Origin: Kaistella yonginensis
Lineage (GTDB): Bacteria > Bacteroidota > Bacteroidia > Flavobacteriales > Weeksellaceae
DNA length: 64,000 nucleotides
Reading direction: 5' to 3'
NCBI RefSeq assembly: GCF_030409525.1
Contig: NZ_JAUFQB010000017.1
Coordinates: 62,001 to 126,000 of the forward strand
Shown: positions 27,317-36,308 of the stretch, one piece after another
How the letters are laid out: the number at the start of each line of letters is the position of its first letter
Position numbering within the stretch: the first letter of the stretch is position 1
The notes under the pieces: model-generated
Seen by the model: only the letters and a program-made list of their open reading frames with translations
Told to the model about the DNA's origin: nothing
Database searches by the model: none
Position numbers and translations under genes: made by a program

Positions 27317-27931
27317 CTAAAGTTTTGCAAAATTATGTAGTAAAATCTCACCATAATGATGACTTTTTTCCGGATGAAACTGTATTCCGTATTTATTTTG
27401 GTGATGTGCTGCCGAGGCAAACTCCACCCCATAGTCGGAAACTGCGAGCACCTCTTCGGGATGTTTGCATTCAAAATAATAGCTGTGTAAAAAATAAAAA
27501 ATAGCATCGTTCTCTAAACCTTGAAAAAGGGGGTTGTTACCTGTTGGCTTTACATCATTCCAACCCATGTGCGGTAACCGGGTGATTTGGTGAATCTTGG
27601 TTTCATCGAATTTTTTCACCGAAGCATCGATCCATTTCAATCCTTCATATTTTCCTTCTTCACTATAATTTGCCATCATTTGCATGCCTACACAAATGCC
27701 AATTACAGGGATGTTTTGGTGTAGAACCAGATGATCTAACTCTTCTCTCATCCCAGAATCATTTAATTTTTTCATGGCATAATCAAAATGCCCGACTCCT
27801 GGTAAAATCAGTTTTTCTGCACCGCTTAAATCTTCTTTTGAGCGTGCGATTTTCACTGGCACATCTACTCTTTTATAGACATTCACAAAAGCGTTTATAT
27901 TGCCGACTCCATAATCTATTATTGTGATCAT
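27317..27931 (-). CDS. wbuY: HisH-like glutaminase partner of the sugar amidotransferase (WbuY-like)
   Basis: Class I glutamine amidotransferase of 204 residues that releases ammonia from glutamine. The catalytic triad is intact: Cys80 in GICVGMQMM, and His186 and Glu188 in GIQFHPEKSHH. The oxyanion region LPGVGHFDYAM is also present. It is packed between the HisF-like gene (2 bp) and the WbuX-like gene (adjacent), so the three are surely co-translated and probably form a complex. Confidence 0.92.
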   Translation of the reverse strand: MITIIDYGVGNINAFVNVYKRVDVPVKIARSKEDLSGAEKLILPGVGHFDYAMKKLNDSGMREELDHLVLHQNIPVIGICVGMQMMANYSEEGKYEGLKWIDASVKKFDETKIHQITRLPHMGWNDVKPTGNNPLFQGLENDAIFYFLHSYYFECKHPEEVLAVSDYGVEFASAAHHQNKYGIQFHPEKSHHYGEILLHNFAKL

Positions 27932-29086
27932 TTACCTAAAAAGTCTTTTTTCTAATCCTAATTTTTGCATCACTTTTGCGCCAAGCCGGATAAAGCTTAG
28001 TTTATTTTTATAATTTTTATAGGTTTTATTTTCCCCTTCAAAATAGTGTTGCAGTTCTGCGGTGGTCAGGTCTAATTTGTTCGCAACATATTCAAATTCT
28101 CGCTGCAAAAATTCTTCAGAAAGTTCTGGTTTGGAGACTCTTTCTAAGGCTTCCTCACGGGTCATCTGCCCTGTTAAAATTAGACTAGAGAAATGTGCTT
28201 TTCTTTTTTGATAGCCGAATTTTCTTGGCATCCAGAAGTCTTCAAAAAATCTAGTGAAGCGAGATTCATGATGTTTATGAAGGAAAGGCTCCCACCCAAA
28301 TTTTTCGTTGAGTAATTTTTCCGCATCTTTTTTCACGTAAGGAACAAGGTTAAGTGGCCGAAACACTTCCATGCCGAAGATGTATTTATAAATAATTTTA
28401 TACGATATAATATCTACGATTGGAAAAGTTTTAAGTCGTTTTTTTCCGAATTTCTTATGAATATCTAAAATTAATGTTTTATCAATACCGGGATATGCGC
28501 CCCATTCTTCAGGTTCTCTACAGCATTCGGTAGAGAAATTACCCCCGGTTAAAATATACTTTATCTTATGTTTTTTTGCGAACCGGTAGAGGCCTGAGAA
28601 AAATGCAATATCTTGTGGCATATCTTGATCTGCAATTTGGGATTTTAGAAAAGCGGTTTGCAGATCTTTCATCTCTTCCCAATTGATGACCTCTGTATAT
28701 AAATCTAAATTTAATCCATTGACTAATTTTTCAATATTTCCTACGGCTCGATCTGTATTCCAACCGGCATCAACATGAAAAAGAAGCGGGCGAATTCCCA
28801 TTATTTCTTTTGCGATATAGGCGACATACGAACTGTCTAAACCACCGCTAAGCCCAATAATACAATCAAAGTCTTTGTTGGTTGATGTTTTTTTAATACG
28901 CTCGGCTATTTTCATTAGCTCAGCGAAACCTCTTTCATCGGTATGCCAAGAAGGCTCTATATTTTCTTTGAAATTGGTATAATAGTCACTTTCTCCCCGT
29001 TCGTTGAAAACGATGGTGGGATCAGTAGTATCCATAATTGTTTTGGTACAAATCTGAAAAGGTCTTTCTGTTGCGGTGCTCATCAT
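27932..29086 (-). CDS. wbuX: N-acetyl sugar amidotransferase (WbuX/WbpG/PseA family)
   Basis: ATP-PPi-type amidotransferase of 384 residues that turns a sugar acetamido group into an acetamidino group. The PP-loop IIGLSGGLDSSYVAY (about 77-90) is the AMP-forming site. The N-terminal family block ICTKTIMDTTDPTIVF is present. Some homologues have Cys pairs flanking this block; here only the first Cys remains (CTKT, then ESDYY), so a metal site at this place is unlikely. With fnlABC and wbuB in the same locus, UDP-L-FucNAc or the lipid-linked sugar is the likely substrate, giving L-FucNAm as in E. coli O145-type loci. The target is inferred. Confidence 0.88.
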   Translation of the reverse strand: MMSTATERPFQICTKTIMDTTDPTIVFNERGESDYYTNFKENIEPSWHTDERGFAELMKIAERIKKTSTNKDFDCIIGLSGGLDSSYVAYIAKEIMGIRPLLFHVDAGWNTDRAVGNIEKLVNGLNLDLYTEVINWEEMKDLQTAFLKSQIADQDMPQDIAFFSGLYRFAKKHKIKYILTGGNFSTECCREPEEWGAYPGIDKTLILDIHKKFGKKRLKTFPIVDIISYKIIYKYIFGMEVFRPLNLVPYVKKDAEKLLNEKFGWEPFLHKHHESRFTRFFEDFWMPRKFGYQKRKAHFSSLILTGQMTREEALERVSKPELSEEFLQREFEYVANKLDLTTAELQHYFEGENKTYKNYKNKLSFIRLGAKVMQKLGLEKRLFR

Positions 29087-30045
29087 TATTTTTTTTCTAG
29101 CATTATAGAAATAAATTCTATTAAATATTGATCATAAAATTGTTCAAAATTTTGCTTCGATTTTTTTAATTCTTGTGTAAGTTTGGGTTCTTGAATATGG
29201 TTTGAATACCCATCTGCATTCCAAAGCATGATTCCGTCTACCGACTTGCCATTATACGTTGTGTTTTTAAGGGTAGCAATATAAGCCCTAAAATCAGTTT
29301 CAGCAATAGTCTCATTGCCAATACTTGCATTGGAAGGGTGATATCTGGTCATGACTAAAGGGTATACTTTCTTATTATATTTCTGTGCAATCCTAATAAC
29401 TTGCTCGGTATTTTCTTTGAGATAGGATTTATTTTCAAGACTAAAATTCACTTTATTATAAAAGATATAGATGGACGGAAAAAGGACATCGCTGTTTTGA
29501 ATAATTTCGGTAATCCTTTGATCTTTATCATAAAAGGCTTTTGTTCTACTCCAATAGGTAGTGAAGGGAACGTAGTAATACCCCCACTTTACATTAGGTC
29601 TTGCTTTTTTGGCATAGGCCAAAACCTCTAAAAAAAGTTTTTTAGAACGTTTAAATTCCGATGAATTGATATTAGCATTCATTAAATATTCAAGATAAGG
29701 AGCTTCTAAATCAATATAGGCAATGCCCGATTCTTGGGTGTTTGGAAATGCACGCGTGAGCTCACGATCCAACAATAGAGGACTGAAAGTGAATGGTTTG
29801 TTTGGGTCTAAAAATTGAACATCATTAATAAAACCAACTTTTTGAATATTATTTTTTTGAAGAAATTGATTAATCACTTCGCTATTATTATCCGTGGTCA
29901 CCAATAATTTAGGAGGAGTTACCGATTGGATGCCAAATTTATAATGTACAATATTGCTCGTGATTTCTTCTTTTTCAACTTTACTTGTACAGCTAAGAAT
30001 GAAAAGAGGAAGTACAACGCAATAATTAAGAAAAAGTTTTAACAT
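29086..30045 (-). CDS. Lipoprotein with a hyaluronidase-like (GH56-type) barrel
   Basis: 319 residues with a lipoprotein signal (LFILSC, lipid-modified Cys19). After it, several blocks line up in order with eukaryotic GH56 hyaluronidases. GIAYIDLEAPY (Asp112, Glu114) corresponds to the catalytic DxE of VIDFERW. AKKARPNVKWGYYYVPF corresponds to the RP...WGYYGYP strand. NSDVLFPSIYIFYN corresponds to the LLPSVYV strand, and VDGIMLWNADG to the final DGIIIWG strand. I therefore predict a TIM-barrel glycosidase or glycan-binding protein on the outer side of a membrane. The family link comes from remembered motifs and needs a profile search. It overlaps the next gene by 20 bp and lies inside the capsule operon, so a role in trimming or checking the glycan is plausible. 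Confidence 0.65.
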   Translation of the reverse strand: MLKLFLNYCVVLPLFILSCTSKVEKEEITSNIVHYKFGIQSVTPPKLLVTTDNNSEVINQFLQKNNIQKVGFINDVQFLDPNKPFTFSPLLLDRELTRAFPNTQESGIAYIDLEAPYLEYLMNANINSSEFKRSKKLFLEVLAYAKKARPNVKWGYYYVPFTTYWSRTKAFYDKDQRITEIIQNSDVLFPSIYIFYNKVNFSLENKSYLKENTEQVIRIAQKYNKKVYPLVMTRYHPSNASIGNETIAETDFRAYIATLKNTTYNGKSVDGIMLWNADGYSNHIQEPKLTQELKKSKQNFEQFYDQYLIEFISIMLEKK

Positions 30046-31213
30046 GTGATAATGTTTTATTTATTAATTGATTCCAATCCAAATACTTAGCCGCAGTTTT
30101 CGCCGAGCGCTCTTTTCTTTCTGCAAGGTAATCGTCGTCCAGTAATTTTTTTATTGCTTTTTTAATATGTAGACTATCAATTTTATCAACAGTGAGTTCG
30201 GTTACGGCGTTGAATTCATTAAGGTAATCTAAGGACTGATCACCAAAATCGCCAATGATAAGAGGCAAATGCGAAGCTAATGCCTGTTGCCAAATAATTG
30301 ATTGGCTTGCCGGAAAAACCGCAATATCAGATGCTACAAGATGTTGATAAACTCCATGATTATTTTGCCACCCTACAAAATGAATATTCTTATTTTCTGC
30401 TGCAAGCGCCAATAATCTATTTTTATAATCTTGCATATTTTCATCTGCATCACCTACAACAATTAGGTGTAAATTAGGATCATTAATTTGATTAAAAGCT
30501 TCTAAGACAAGTTCTGTTCTTTTAAGAGGAGCAAATTTGCCGCCAGTGAATAATACTTTTTGATCTTTTTCAATATGCAAGCACTTTCTTATTTTGTTTC
30601 GCGCATCACTTTGTCTAATCTCTGCTGCCAAATCTACATCAGCTCCCAGCGGCAGTACTTCCATTTGAGATTCTGGGATTTTATAGACTTCTTTTAAAAA
30701 TTTAGTACTCCCAGGAATAATCGGATAGAATTTTGAGATGTGTTTCCGTATAGGATTCATGTAAATATATTTGCGTATTATTTTGTGCAAAATATTTAGA
30801 GAAAGCCAATTATTGGCAGAGTTGCTGTAATCTGCATGATAATCCATGATCATCTTAACATGCGGGTTTCTTTTTTTATAGGGCAACATTTCAAACATGT
30901 TGGGCATAATATCATGAATATAGAGCAGGTCTGGTTGAAATTCTTCTACGATTTTAGAAATATTCGTATATTTTTTAATCTTCCCTTTAAAGTTAAATTT
31001 AAAAGGGAGTTTAATAATTGTAGCACCATGATCCTGGAAGGTATGGCCTGGTTTGGAATTATCATGTTGGTTATTATAATAATCAAAAACATTATCATAA
31101 GTAGAAGTAATAACAGTAACCTCGTGACCATGTTTTCTGTAATATTTTACCAATAAATTTTCCTGATACTCTAAATTTTCTATATAAAGCTCACAAAGCA
31201 TTAAAATTTTCAT
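30026..31213 (-). CDS. Family 4 glycosyltransferase
   Basis: GT-B transferase of 395 residues. The N-terminal half opens KILMLCELYIENLEYQENLLVKYY and contains PDLLYIHDIMPNMFEMLPY. The C-terminal half has LFTGGKFAPLKRTELVLEAF, LIVVGDADENMQDY, IHFVGWQNNHGVYQHLVASDIAVFPASQSIIWQQALA, the nucleotide-sugar binding part of GT4. It is one of only two clear in-locus glycosyltransferases besides the initiating enzyme. Donor and acceptor are unknown. It overlaps both neighbours slightly (4 bp with the polytopic protein upstream). Confidence 0.88.
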   Translation of the reverse strand: MKILMLCELYIENLEYQENLLVKYYRKHGHEVTVITSTYDNVFDYYNNQHDNSKPGHTFQDHGATIIKLPFKFNFKGKIKKYTNISKIVEEFQPDLLYIHDIMPNMFEMLPYKKRNPHVKMIMDYHADYSNSANNWLSLNILHKIIRKYIYMNPIRKHISKFYPIIPGSTKFLKEVYKIPESQMEVLPLGADVDLAAEIRQSDARNKIRKCLHIEKDQKVLFTGGKFAPLKRTELVLEAFNQINDPNLHLIVVGDADENMQDYKNRLLALAAENKNIHFVGWQNNHGVYQHLVASDIAVFPASQSIIWQQALASHLPLIIGDFGDQSLDYLNEFNAVTELTVDKIDSLHIKKAIKKLLDDDYLAERKERSAKTAAKYLDWNQLINKTLSHVKTFS

Positions 31214-32370
31214 ATTTGTATTTTATCTTTAGCACGGTACTCTATAACGAATAGTGCTATCCACATGAGAGAGATTCTCCACGAATCAAAAGAACCACTT
31301 TTCATGTCTTGAAAAAACAAATATAATGAAATCAGTCCTAAAATTAATAAAGTTGTCGACTGGGTATTTTTAAATGTTTTAAAGAAGATACAAAAGTACA
31401 ACAGCAAATACAATAAACCACCAACAAAACCAACCTCCATCAAACTTTCTAAAAATAAATTATGAGGATATAGGGAGACATCCGTTCCGCTCAGGATGAT
31501 TCCTGAACTGCCAATTCCAAGGCCCATAAATAAATGGTTTGCAACCGATTTATATCCTTCCTCAATAAAAAAGATTCTTTCCAGTGCACTTTCATCTTCA
31601 CTGAAATTTCCTAAAATATTAAAACGTTCGAAATTCACCGCTGAAAAATCAAAATACTGTAACAGCAAAATGCCACCTAAAAACAAGATCACTACATTTT
31701 TTATTGAAAACTTTTTAATCTCAAGCGTTAAGAAATAGTGAAGTATAAAAATGAAAAATAGAAAAAGCAACGGACCTCGACCACCCAAAACGAATAAAAT
31801 AAAAATACTATAGGCCATGATGATTTTATTAAAAACCGATTTATTGCCTATTTGAAAAATTAAACTCACCGAAATAAATGTACCTAAAGACAAGTAATTG
31901 GGAATCCCAAAGCCAAGCACAGATTCTATTGTTTTCTCGCTCATTTGAAAGTAGATAAACTGGTCGGTAAAATAAAGAAAACTAAGAATAGTTAGAATAA
32001 TTACGTTTCCAGCCGTCATTACTTTTTTAAAATAAGGGAGATCTGACTCGTCAAAAAGTAGCAAGGGATAAATAAAACAAAACATATTTAAAACAGTCGC
32101 TATAGACTTGCTCATCGCATAGTCTGTAGAAATTGTATACACGTTGGTTAATAAGAATAAAATAGAGAGCGATAGGACTGAGAATATCACAACTTTAGCA
32201 AAGGAAGACACGGATAAGAACTGGTGCTTAAACAAAAACGGAAATAGCACTAATAAAATAGCGGTAAATACGATTGTTAGATCTACTGGTAAACCTGGAA
32301 TCCATTTCACCAATCCAGAATAGACCAGTAATATGTAGATGATAATTGCTATTTTTCTAAGGTATGCCAT
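31210..32370 (-). CDS. O-antigen polymerase/ligase-like membrane protein 2
   Basis: 386 residues with 10-12 hydrophobic segments. A larger loop contains GLGIGSSGIILSGTDVSLYPHNLFLESLMEVGFVGG, again with the PHNLFLE motif of Wzy/WaaL proteins. It is similar in design to the protein at 22.6-23.8 kb but clearly different in sequence. It lies next to the flippase gene, the common place for Wzy, so this may be the polymerase and the other the ligase, or the reverse. Confidence 0.8.
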   Translation of the reverse strand: MAYLRKIAIIIYILLVYSGLVKWIPGLPVDLTIVFTAILLVLFPFLFKHQFLSVSSFAKVVIFSVLSLSILFLLTNVYTISTDYAMSKSIATVLNMFCFIYPLLLFDESDLPYFKKVMTAGNVIILTILSFLYFTDQFIYFQMSEKTIESVLGFGIPNYLSLGTFISVSLIFQIGNKSVFNKIIMAYSIFILFVLGGRGPLLFLFFIFILHYFLTLEIKKFSIKNVVILFLGGILLLQYFDFSAVNFERFNILGNFSEDESALERIFFIEEGYKSVANHLFMGLGIGSSGIILSGTDVSLYPHNLFLESLMEVGFVGGLLYLLLYFCIFFKTFKNTQSTTLLILGLISLYLFFQDMKSGSFDSWRISLMWIALFVIEYRAKDKIQI

Positions 32371-32434
32371 GCGTATTAACTAAATTCTTTTTTTACTATT
32401 TTAAAATATGATGCAAAATTACTGTCTTTTTATT

Positions 32435-33703
32435 TTATAATTTGTTGGTAGCAATCTTATATGAAAAAAATAACATGATTAGGTTAAAAGAAAGGGTGGT
32501 TGCTGAATAAAATACGAGGGAAACTCTTGCATTATCAAATATCATTGCGCCTAAGTAAATTGCCAAAGCACCAAATACCGCATTTAAAAACTGCAGGCGC
32601 ATGAGTAATTTTTGTTTTTCTCTTATATAAAACATTGTATTAAGCGGGGTTGCTACAAACTCTACACATAGAAATAATGCGATAATTCTCGCATAATAAC
32701 CAGCTTCTAGCCACTCTTCTCCAAAAGCGACTTGAAACAAAGTAGGTGCCAGTACAAAAACTATAAAATAAATTGGTATCGACAGTAAAAGCAATTTTTT
32801 GAAGGTTGATACATAAAGTTGCTTGCAATGCCCAGAAATTCTAATTTCGTCTATGGCATCATTTCTAAATACATTGGCGATCGAACTGGTAATTACAATG
32901 TTAGGCAACCGCAACATTCTATTTGCCATAGCGTAAAGCCCAACTACAGTCGTACTGAACAGAAAAGAAAATAAAATTGGGATAAATTGCTGGCTTGTGG
33001 TAAGAGACAGGTCGGAAATAATCATGTGTTTCGGGAAGGCAATATATGCGCTACCCTGAGACTTTATTTCTGAAAAAGTAAACAGTTGATTGTCTTTTAA
33101 ATAACTGTATAATAAATAGCACGTTGCAATAATGATGGAAAAAATAAGCGCTAATACAAGCCCAGACTCTATTCGTAAAAGCCCAAATGCAATACCGAAT
33201 ATCGCGGTGAGTATAACCTGTAAGGCATTTGCAAAGGTAATCTTCTTGTAATTTTTTTTCCTTTGCAGCCAATAAATTAACCCAGAAAAAAGCGCAATGA
33301 AAAATATATAAAGTGGGGCAAGATAGATCCACCAGTATTTTAAAATTTCAAAATTCTCTTGCAAATGAAGAATTTCTTTGCAAATAAAAATGATAAATAA
33401 ATACAATAATGAAACCGTTGCACCTAAAAAAACAATAAGCTGAAATAATTTTCTTGCATCGGTGTCTTTGCTTGGTAAACCCATTGCTAATTCATACCTG
33501 CCAGTAGAAATAACCGCAGATATAACCATGTAACTGGTGAAAAGCTGCAATATTCCAAAAGATTCTACGGGAAATAGGCGCGTAAGAAAAGGGGATGCAG
33601 CAATTACAATAATCTGGCTAATAATGGTACCGCTAGATAATATGGCTACATTCCTTAAAAATGAATTCCTTTTAGCTCTTGCTATATAATTTTTTAAATT
33701 CAA
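32435..33703 (-). CDS. wzx: Polysaccharide flippase (Wzx-like, MOP superfamily)
   Basis: 422 residues with about 12 membrane helices. The N-terminal ARAKRNSFLRNVAILSSGTIISQIIVIAASPFLTRLFP is typical of Wzx/RfbX-type lipid-linked oligosaccharide flippases (charged lead, then helix with SGT). TVVGLYAMANRMLRLP and a late FLCVEFVATPLNTMFYIREKQK also fit. It should move the undecaprenyl-linked repeat unit across the inner membrane. The gene begins 2 bp from the acyltransferase gene. Confidence 0.9.
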   Translation of the reverse strand: MNLKNYIARAKRNSFLRNVAILSSGTIISQIIVIAASPFLTRLFPVESFGILQLFTSYMVISAVISTGRYELAMGLPSKDTDARKLFQLIVFLGATVSLLYLFIIFICKEILHLQENFEILKYWWIYLAPLYIFFIALFSGLIYWLQRKKNYKKITFANALQVILTAIFGIAFGLLRIESGLVLALIFSIIIATCYLLYSYLKDNQLFTFSEIKSQGSAYIAFPKHMIISDLSLTTSQQFIPILFSFLFSTTVVGLYAMANRMLRLPNIVITSSIANVFRNDAIDEIRISGHCKQLYVSTFKKLLLLSIPIYFIVFVLAPTLFQVAFGEEWLEAGYYARIIALFLCVEFVATPLNTMFYIREKQKLLMRLQFLNAVFGALAIYLGAMIFDNARVSLVFYSATTLSFNLIMLFFSYKIATNKL

Positions 33704-33705
33704 AA

Positions 33706-34635
33706 TTAATTAAACAATTTTTCATTCATCACCTTCTTTTTTCCGAGTGCTACTGAAATTTCTTCTGCTGGACTCCCAATGACTGTTTCGCCATCTTTTA
33801 CGTCTTTCACTACAACTGCAGATAGTCCGATGGTTACATTGTTGCCAATTTTTTTCTGGTTTAGAATAGAAGAGGATGGTGCAACCCAAGAATTTTCGCC
33901 AATTACTACACTTCCAGCAACCATCGCATTAGCAATTACAAGACTGTTTCTGCCGATTTGTACCCCATGTGCAATGTGAACAAGATTATCTATTTTAACA
34001 TTGTCACACAACTTTGTACTTCCAAGAACTGCTCGATCGATACAAGTATTATTGCCTATTTCTACATCGTCACCAATTACAACATTTCCAATATGTGGAA
34101 TAAAAACAAATTGCCCTGTTTCATCTTTTTCATAGCCAAAACCTACTCCACCGATCGTAGTATTAGCTCCAATAGAAACATTTTTCCCTATGATGGTGTC
34201 GCATTTTATAACGGTGTGATGGTCTATAAAGCTACCATCTCCTATTTCACAATGATCTTCAATGATCACATGTTCTCCTAAAAAGATTTGATTTCCAAGT
34301 TTCACATTTTCACCAATAATTGCAGTTTTAGAAATTCCTACTTTTTTCTTCGGCATGAAAAAATCGGTAAGCACTTTTTGAAATGCAAGTCTAGGATTAT
34401 CTGTAATAAGGTAAGTACAGTTTTCACTGATAAATTCTTCTGGCAATGCTCCACAGATTATTACGCCATGCGTAATATTTTTTAAATGATCTTTAAATTT
34501 TGCAGAAACCCACATTAGTACATCTTCCCTTTCGTTCTGTGTGTCTAGCTGTATTGCATTCACTACAATTGAATCGGTATTTCCTACTATTTTTTTAGGA
34601 TTTACAACTTTAATAATATCATTAACGGTAGCCAT
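33706..34635 (-). CDS. LpxD-like sugar N-acyltransferase
   Basis: 309 residues with a small N-terminal domain (residues 1-95) and a left-handed beta-helix of hexapeptide repeats. The LpxD core is recognisable: [49 protein letters not shown] (probable general-base His). True LpxD acylates UDP-3-acyl-glucosamine in lipid A synthesis. This copy sits in the capsule operon beside a PIG-L deacetylase, so acylation of an amino sugar of the repeat unit, perhaps with an unusual acyl group, is more likely. Confidence 0.82.
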   Translation of the reverse strand: MATVNDIIKVVNPKKIVGNTDSIVVNAIQLDTQNEREDVLMWVSAKFKDHLKNITHGVIICGALPEEFISENCTYLITDNPRLAFQKVLTDFFMPKKKVGISKTAIIGENVKLGNQIFLGEHVIIEDHCEIGDGSFIDHHTVIKCDTIIGKNVSIGANTTIGGVGFGYEKDETGQFVFIPHIGNVVIGDDVEIGNNTCIDRAVLGSTKLCDNVKIDNLVHIAHGVQIGRNSLVIANAMVAGSVVIGENSWVAPSSSILNQKKIGNNVTIGLSAVVVKDVKDGETVIGSPAEEISVALGKKKVMNEKLFN

Positions 34636-34644
34636 TTTTGTAAT

Positions 34645-35280
34645 TTAATTAATTGAAAGTCTCACAACCTCAAAAGTTTCTGCATACTTTACCCCAAATT
34701 GAACACCTCTTGCAACAGCGAGTGAGCGTATAAATTCTTCGCTTAAATAATCTCTAAATCCTTGGGATTTATATTCTTTTAATGCATTTACTTTTTTATC
34801 AATATGTTTTTCTTCTAAAGAAATATATGCTTGGGTATCAAAAGAAAGATTATTCCAAATCAATTCATAACTGAAAATTGACTTCGTTTTGAACGCTCGA
34901 ATTCCTTCCATCGCAATAGTAGAATGATCTTGATGAATATCTTTTATACTAGGGATTAGCAACAAATCGATATCCTTGTGCAGCCTTTTGAACCGAATCA
35001 GTTCTTCTAAAATTTCTTGTCTTGCGTAGTTGAGCTTTCGAACTTGATAATTAAAAATAATCACATTCTCTTCTTTCACTCCCAAAACTTTGGTTGCAGC
35101 GACCACTTCAGTTTTCAAAATATCTTTTGGGAAACCTTCTGGTACAGATTCCTCTGCGGTAGAAAAAGCCATGTAAAAAACCTCTGCTCCTTCATCCACC
35201 AATTTTGAGATATAACCTCCTGCTCCTAATTCTCCATCATCGGTATGTGGTGCTAGTACTAATACTTTTTTAAAATTCAT
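34645..35280 (-). CDS. PIG-L family deacetylase
   Basis: Zinc-dependent N-acetyl-sugar deacetylase fold, 211 residues. The metal/catalytic motif VLAPHTDDGELGAGG (His-x-Asp-Asp) is at the N-terminus, and the third zinc ligand is likely in IKDIHQDHSTIAMEGIRAF. The PIG-L/LmbE/BshB group removes acetyl groups from GlcNAc-type substrates. It lies 9 bp from the LpxD-like gene, suggesting that one removes and the other replaces an N-acyl group. Confidence 0.9.
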   Translation of the reverse strand: MNFKKVLVLAPHTDDGELGAGGYISKLVDEGAEVFYMAFSTAEESVPEGFPKDILKTEVVAATKVLGVKEENVIIFNYQVRKLNYARQEILEELIRFKRLHKDIDLLLIPSIKDIHQDHSTIAMEGIRAFKTKSIFSYELIWNNLSFDTQAYISLEEKHIDKKVNALKEYKSQGFRDYLSEEFIRSLAVARGVQFGVKYAETFEVVRLSIN

Positions 35281-35284
35281 TATT

Positions 35285-36301
35285 TTATTTTTTCTTCATT
35301 TCATAAATCCTTTCAATAATATCAACCACTTTCAAACCTTCCAAAGCATTGGTGGTAATACTACTTCTGCCTTTCAGAACATCAACCACGTTTTCAATGA
35401 TGTAGTGGTGATTGGCTGCACTTCCTTTGTAGGCACCGTAGTCGTTCCCCGGATTGGTTGGAGCCAATTCTGGCATCTCATAATCTTTGATGTGGCAATA
35501 CTCCACTTCATTCATGTATTGTCCGCCCACTTTTACCGAGCCATTTTCGCCAATAACGGTGATGCTGCTTTCTAAATTTTTGTCCCAAATGGAAGTAGAA
35601 TAATTGATACTTCCCATTCCGCCAGTTACAAAATCAAAACTCACGAAACCAGAATCTTCAAAATCGGTAAGTTCTGCGTGGTTGAAATCTGCAAACTTCG
35701 CCTGTATATTTTTTATATCTCCGAAGTACCAGTACATCAAATCGATAAAGTGACTGAACTGCGTGAATAATGTGCCACCATCCAAATCTGCTTTTCCATG
35801 CCAAGATTCAGGCTTGTAGTACCGCTCATCTCTATTCCAGTAGCAATTGATTTGCACCATAAATACTTTTCCTAAAGTTCCCGCATCCAGCAAATCCTTC
35901 AACCAAACACTTGGCGGAGAATATCTATTTTGCATGACGCAAAATACCTGCTTATGCTTTTGCAATCCTTTAAAAATTAATTTTTCCGAATCGGTTTTTG
36001 ATAAAGACATTGGTTTTTCAATCACCAAATGTCTTCCCGATTCCAGAACTTTCATTCCGTGTTCCGCATGAAAACCGTTCGGTGTGGCAACGTTGATTAC
36101 ATCAATCTGCAGGTCAGATTGCAGCAGTTCCTCAAGACTTGAATAAAAAGGAACCTTAAATTGATCAATCCCTACAACAGAAGGCGATTTTACATCAACC
36201 AATCCTACAAGTTCACATTCTTCGTTTCTGGCAATCATTTCTGCATGCCTTTTGCCGATATGGCCGCAACCTACTACGGCAAATTTAATCTTTTGTGTCA
36301 T
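35285..36301 (-). CDS. wbpB: Gfo/Idh/MocA oxidoreductase, WbpB/WlbA-like
   Basis: 338-residue NAD-dependent sugar oxidoreductase. Rossmann domain with VVGCGHIGKRHAEMI and the catalytic-region Lys in VIEKPMSL, then the C-terminal beta-sheet domain with ESWHGKADLDGGTLFTQFSHFIDL. WbpB/WlbA oxidises the 3-OH of UDP-GlcNAcA, and homologues regenerate NAD by reducing 2-oxoglutarate. WbpA- and WbpD-like genes are close by and support this role, but the WbpE partner is broken (36892-37200). Confidence 0.88.
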   Translation of the reverse strand: MTQKIKFAVVGCGHIGKRHAEMIARNEECELVGLVDVKSPSVVGIDQFKVPFYSSLEELLQSDLQIDVINVATPNGFHAEHGMKVLESGRHLVIEKPMSLSKTDSEKLIFKGLQKHKQVFCVMQNRYSPPSVWLKDLLDAGTLGKVFMVQINCYWNRDERYYKPESWHGKADLDGGTLFTQFSHFIDLMYWYFGDIKNIQAKFADFNHAELTDFEDSGFVSFDFVTGGMGSINYSTSIWDKNLESSITVIGENGSVKVGGQYMNEVEYCHIKDYEMPELAPTNPGNDYGAYKGSAANHHYIIENVVDVLKGRSSITTNALEGLKVVDIIERIYEMKKK

Positions 36302-36308
36302 TTCTTAA

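Noticed and set aside
26556-27931. HisF and HisH as histidine biosynthesis genes
   Set aside because: They adjoin a WbuX/WbpG amidotransferase inside a polysaccharide operon and no other his gene is near; the amidine-sugar role fits better.
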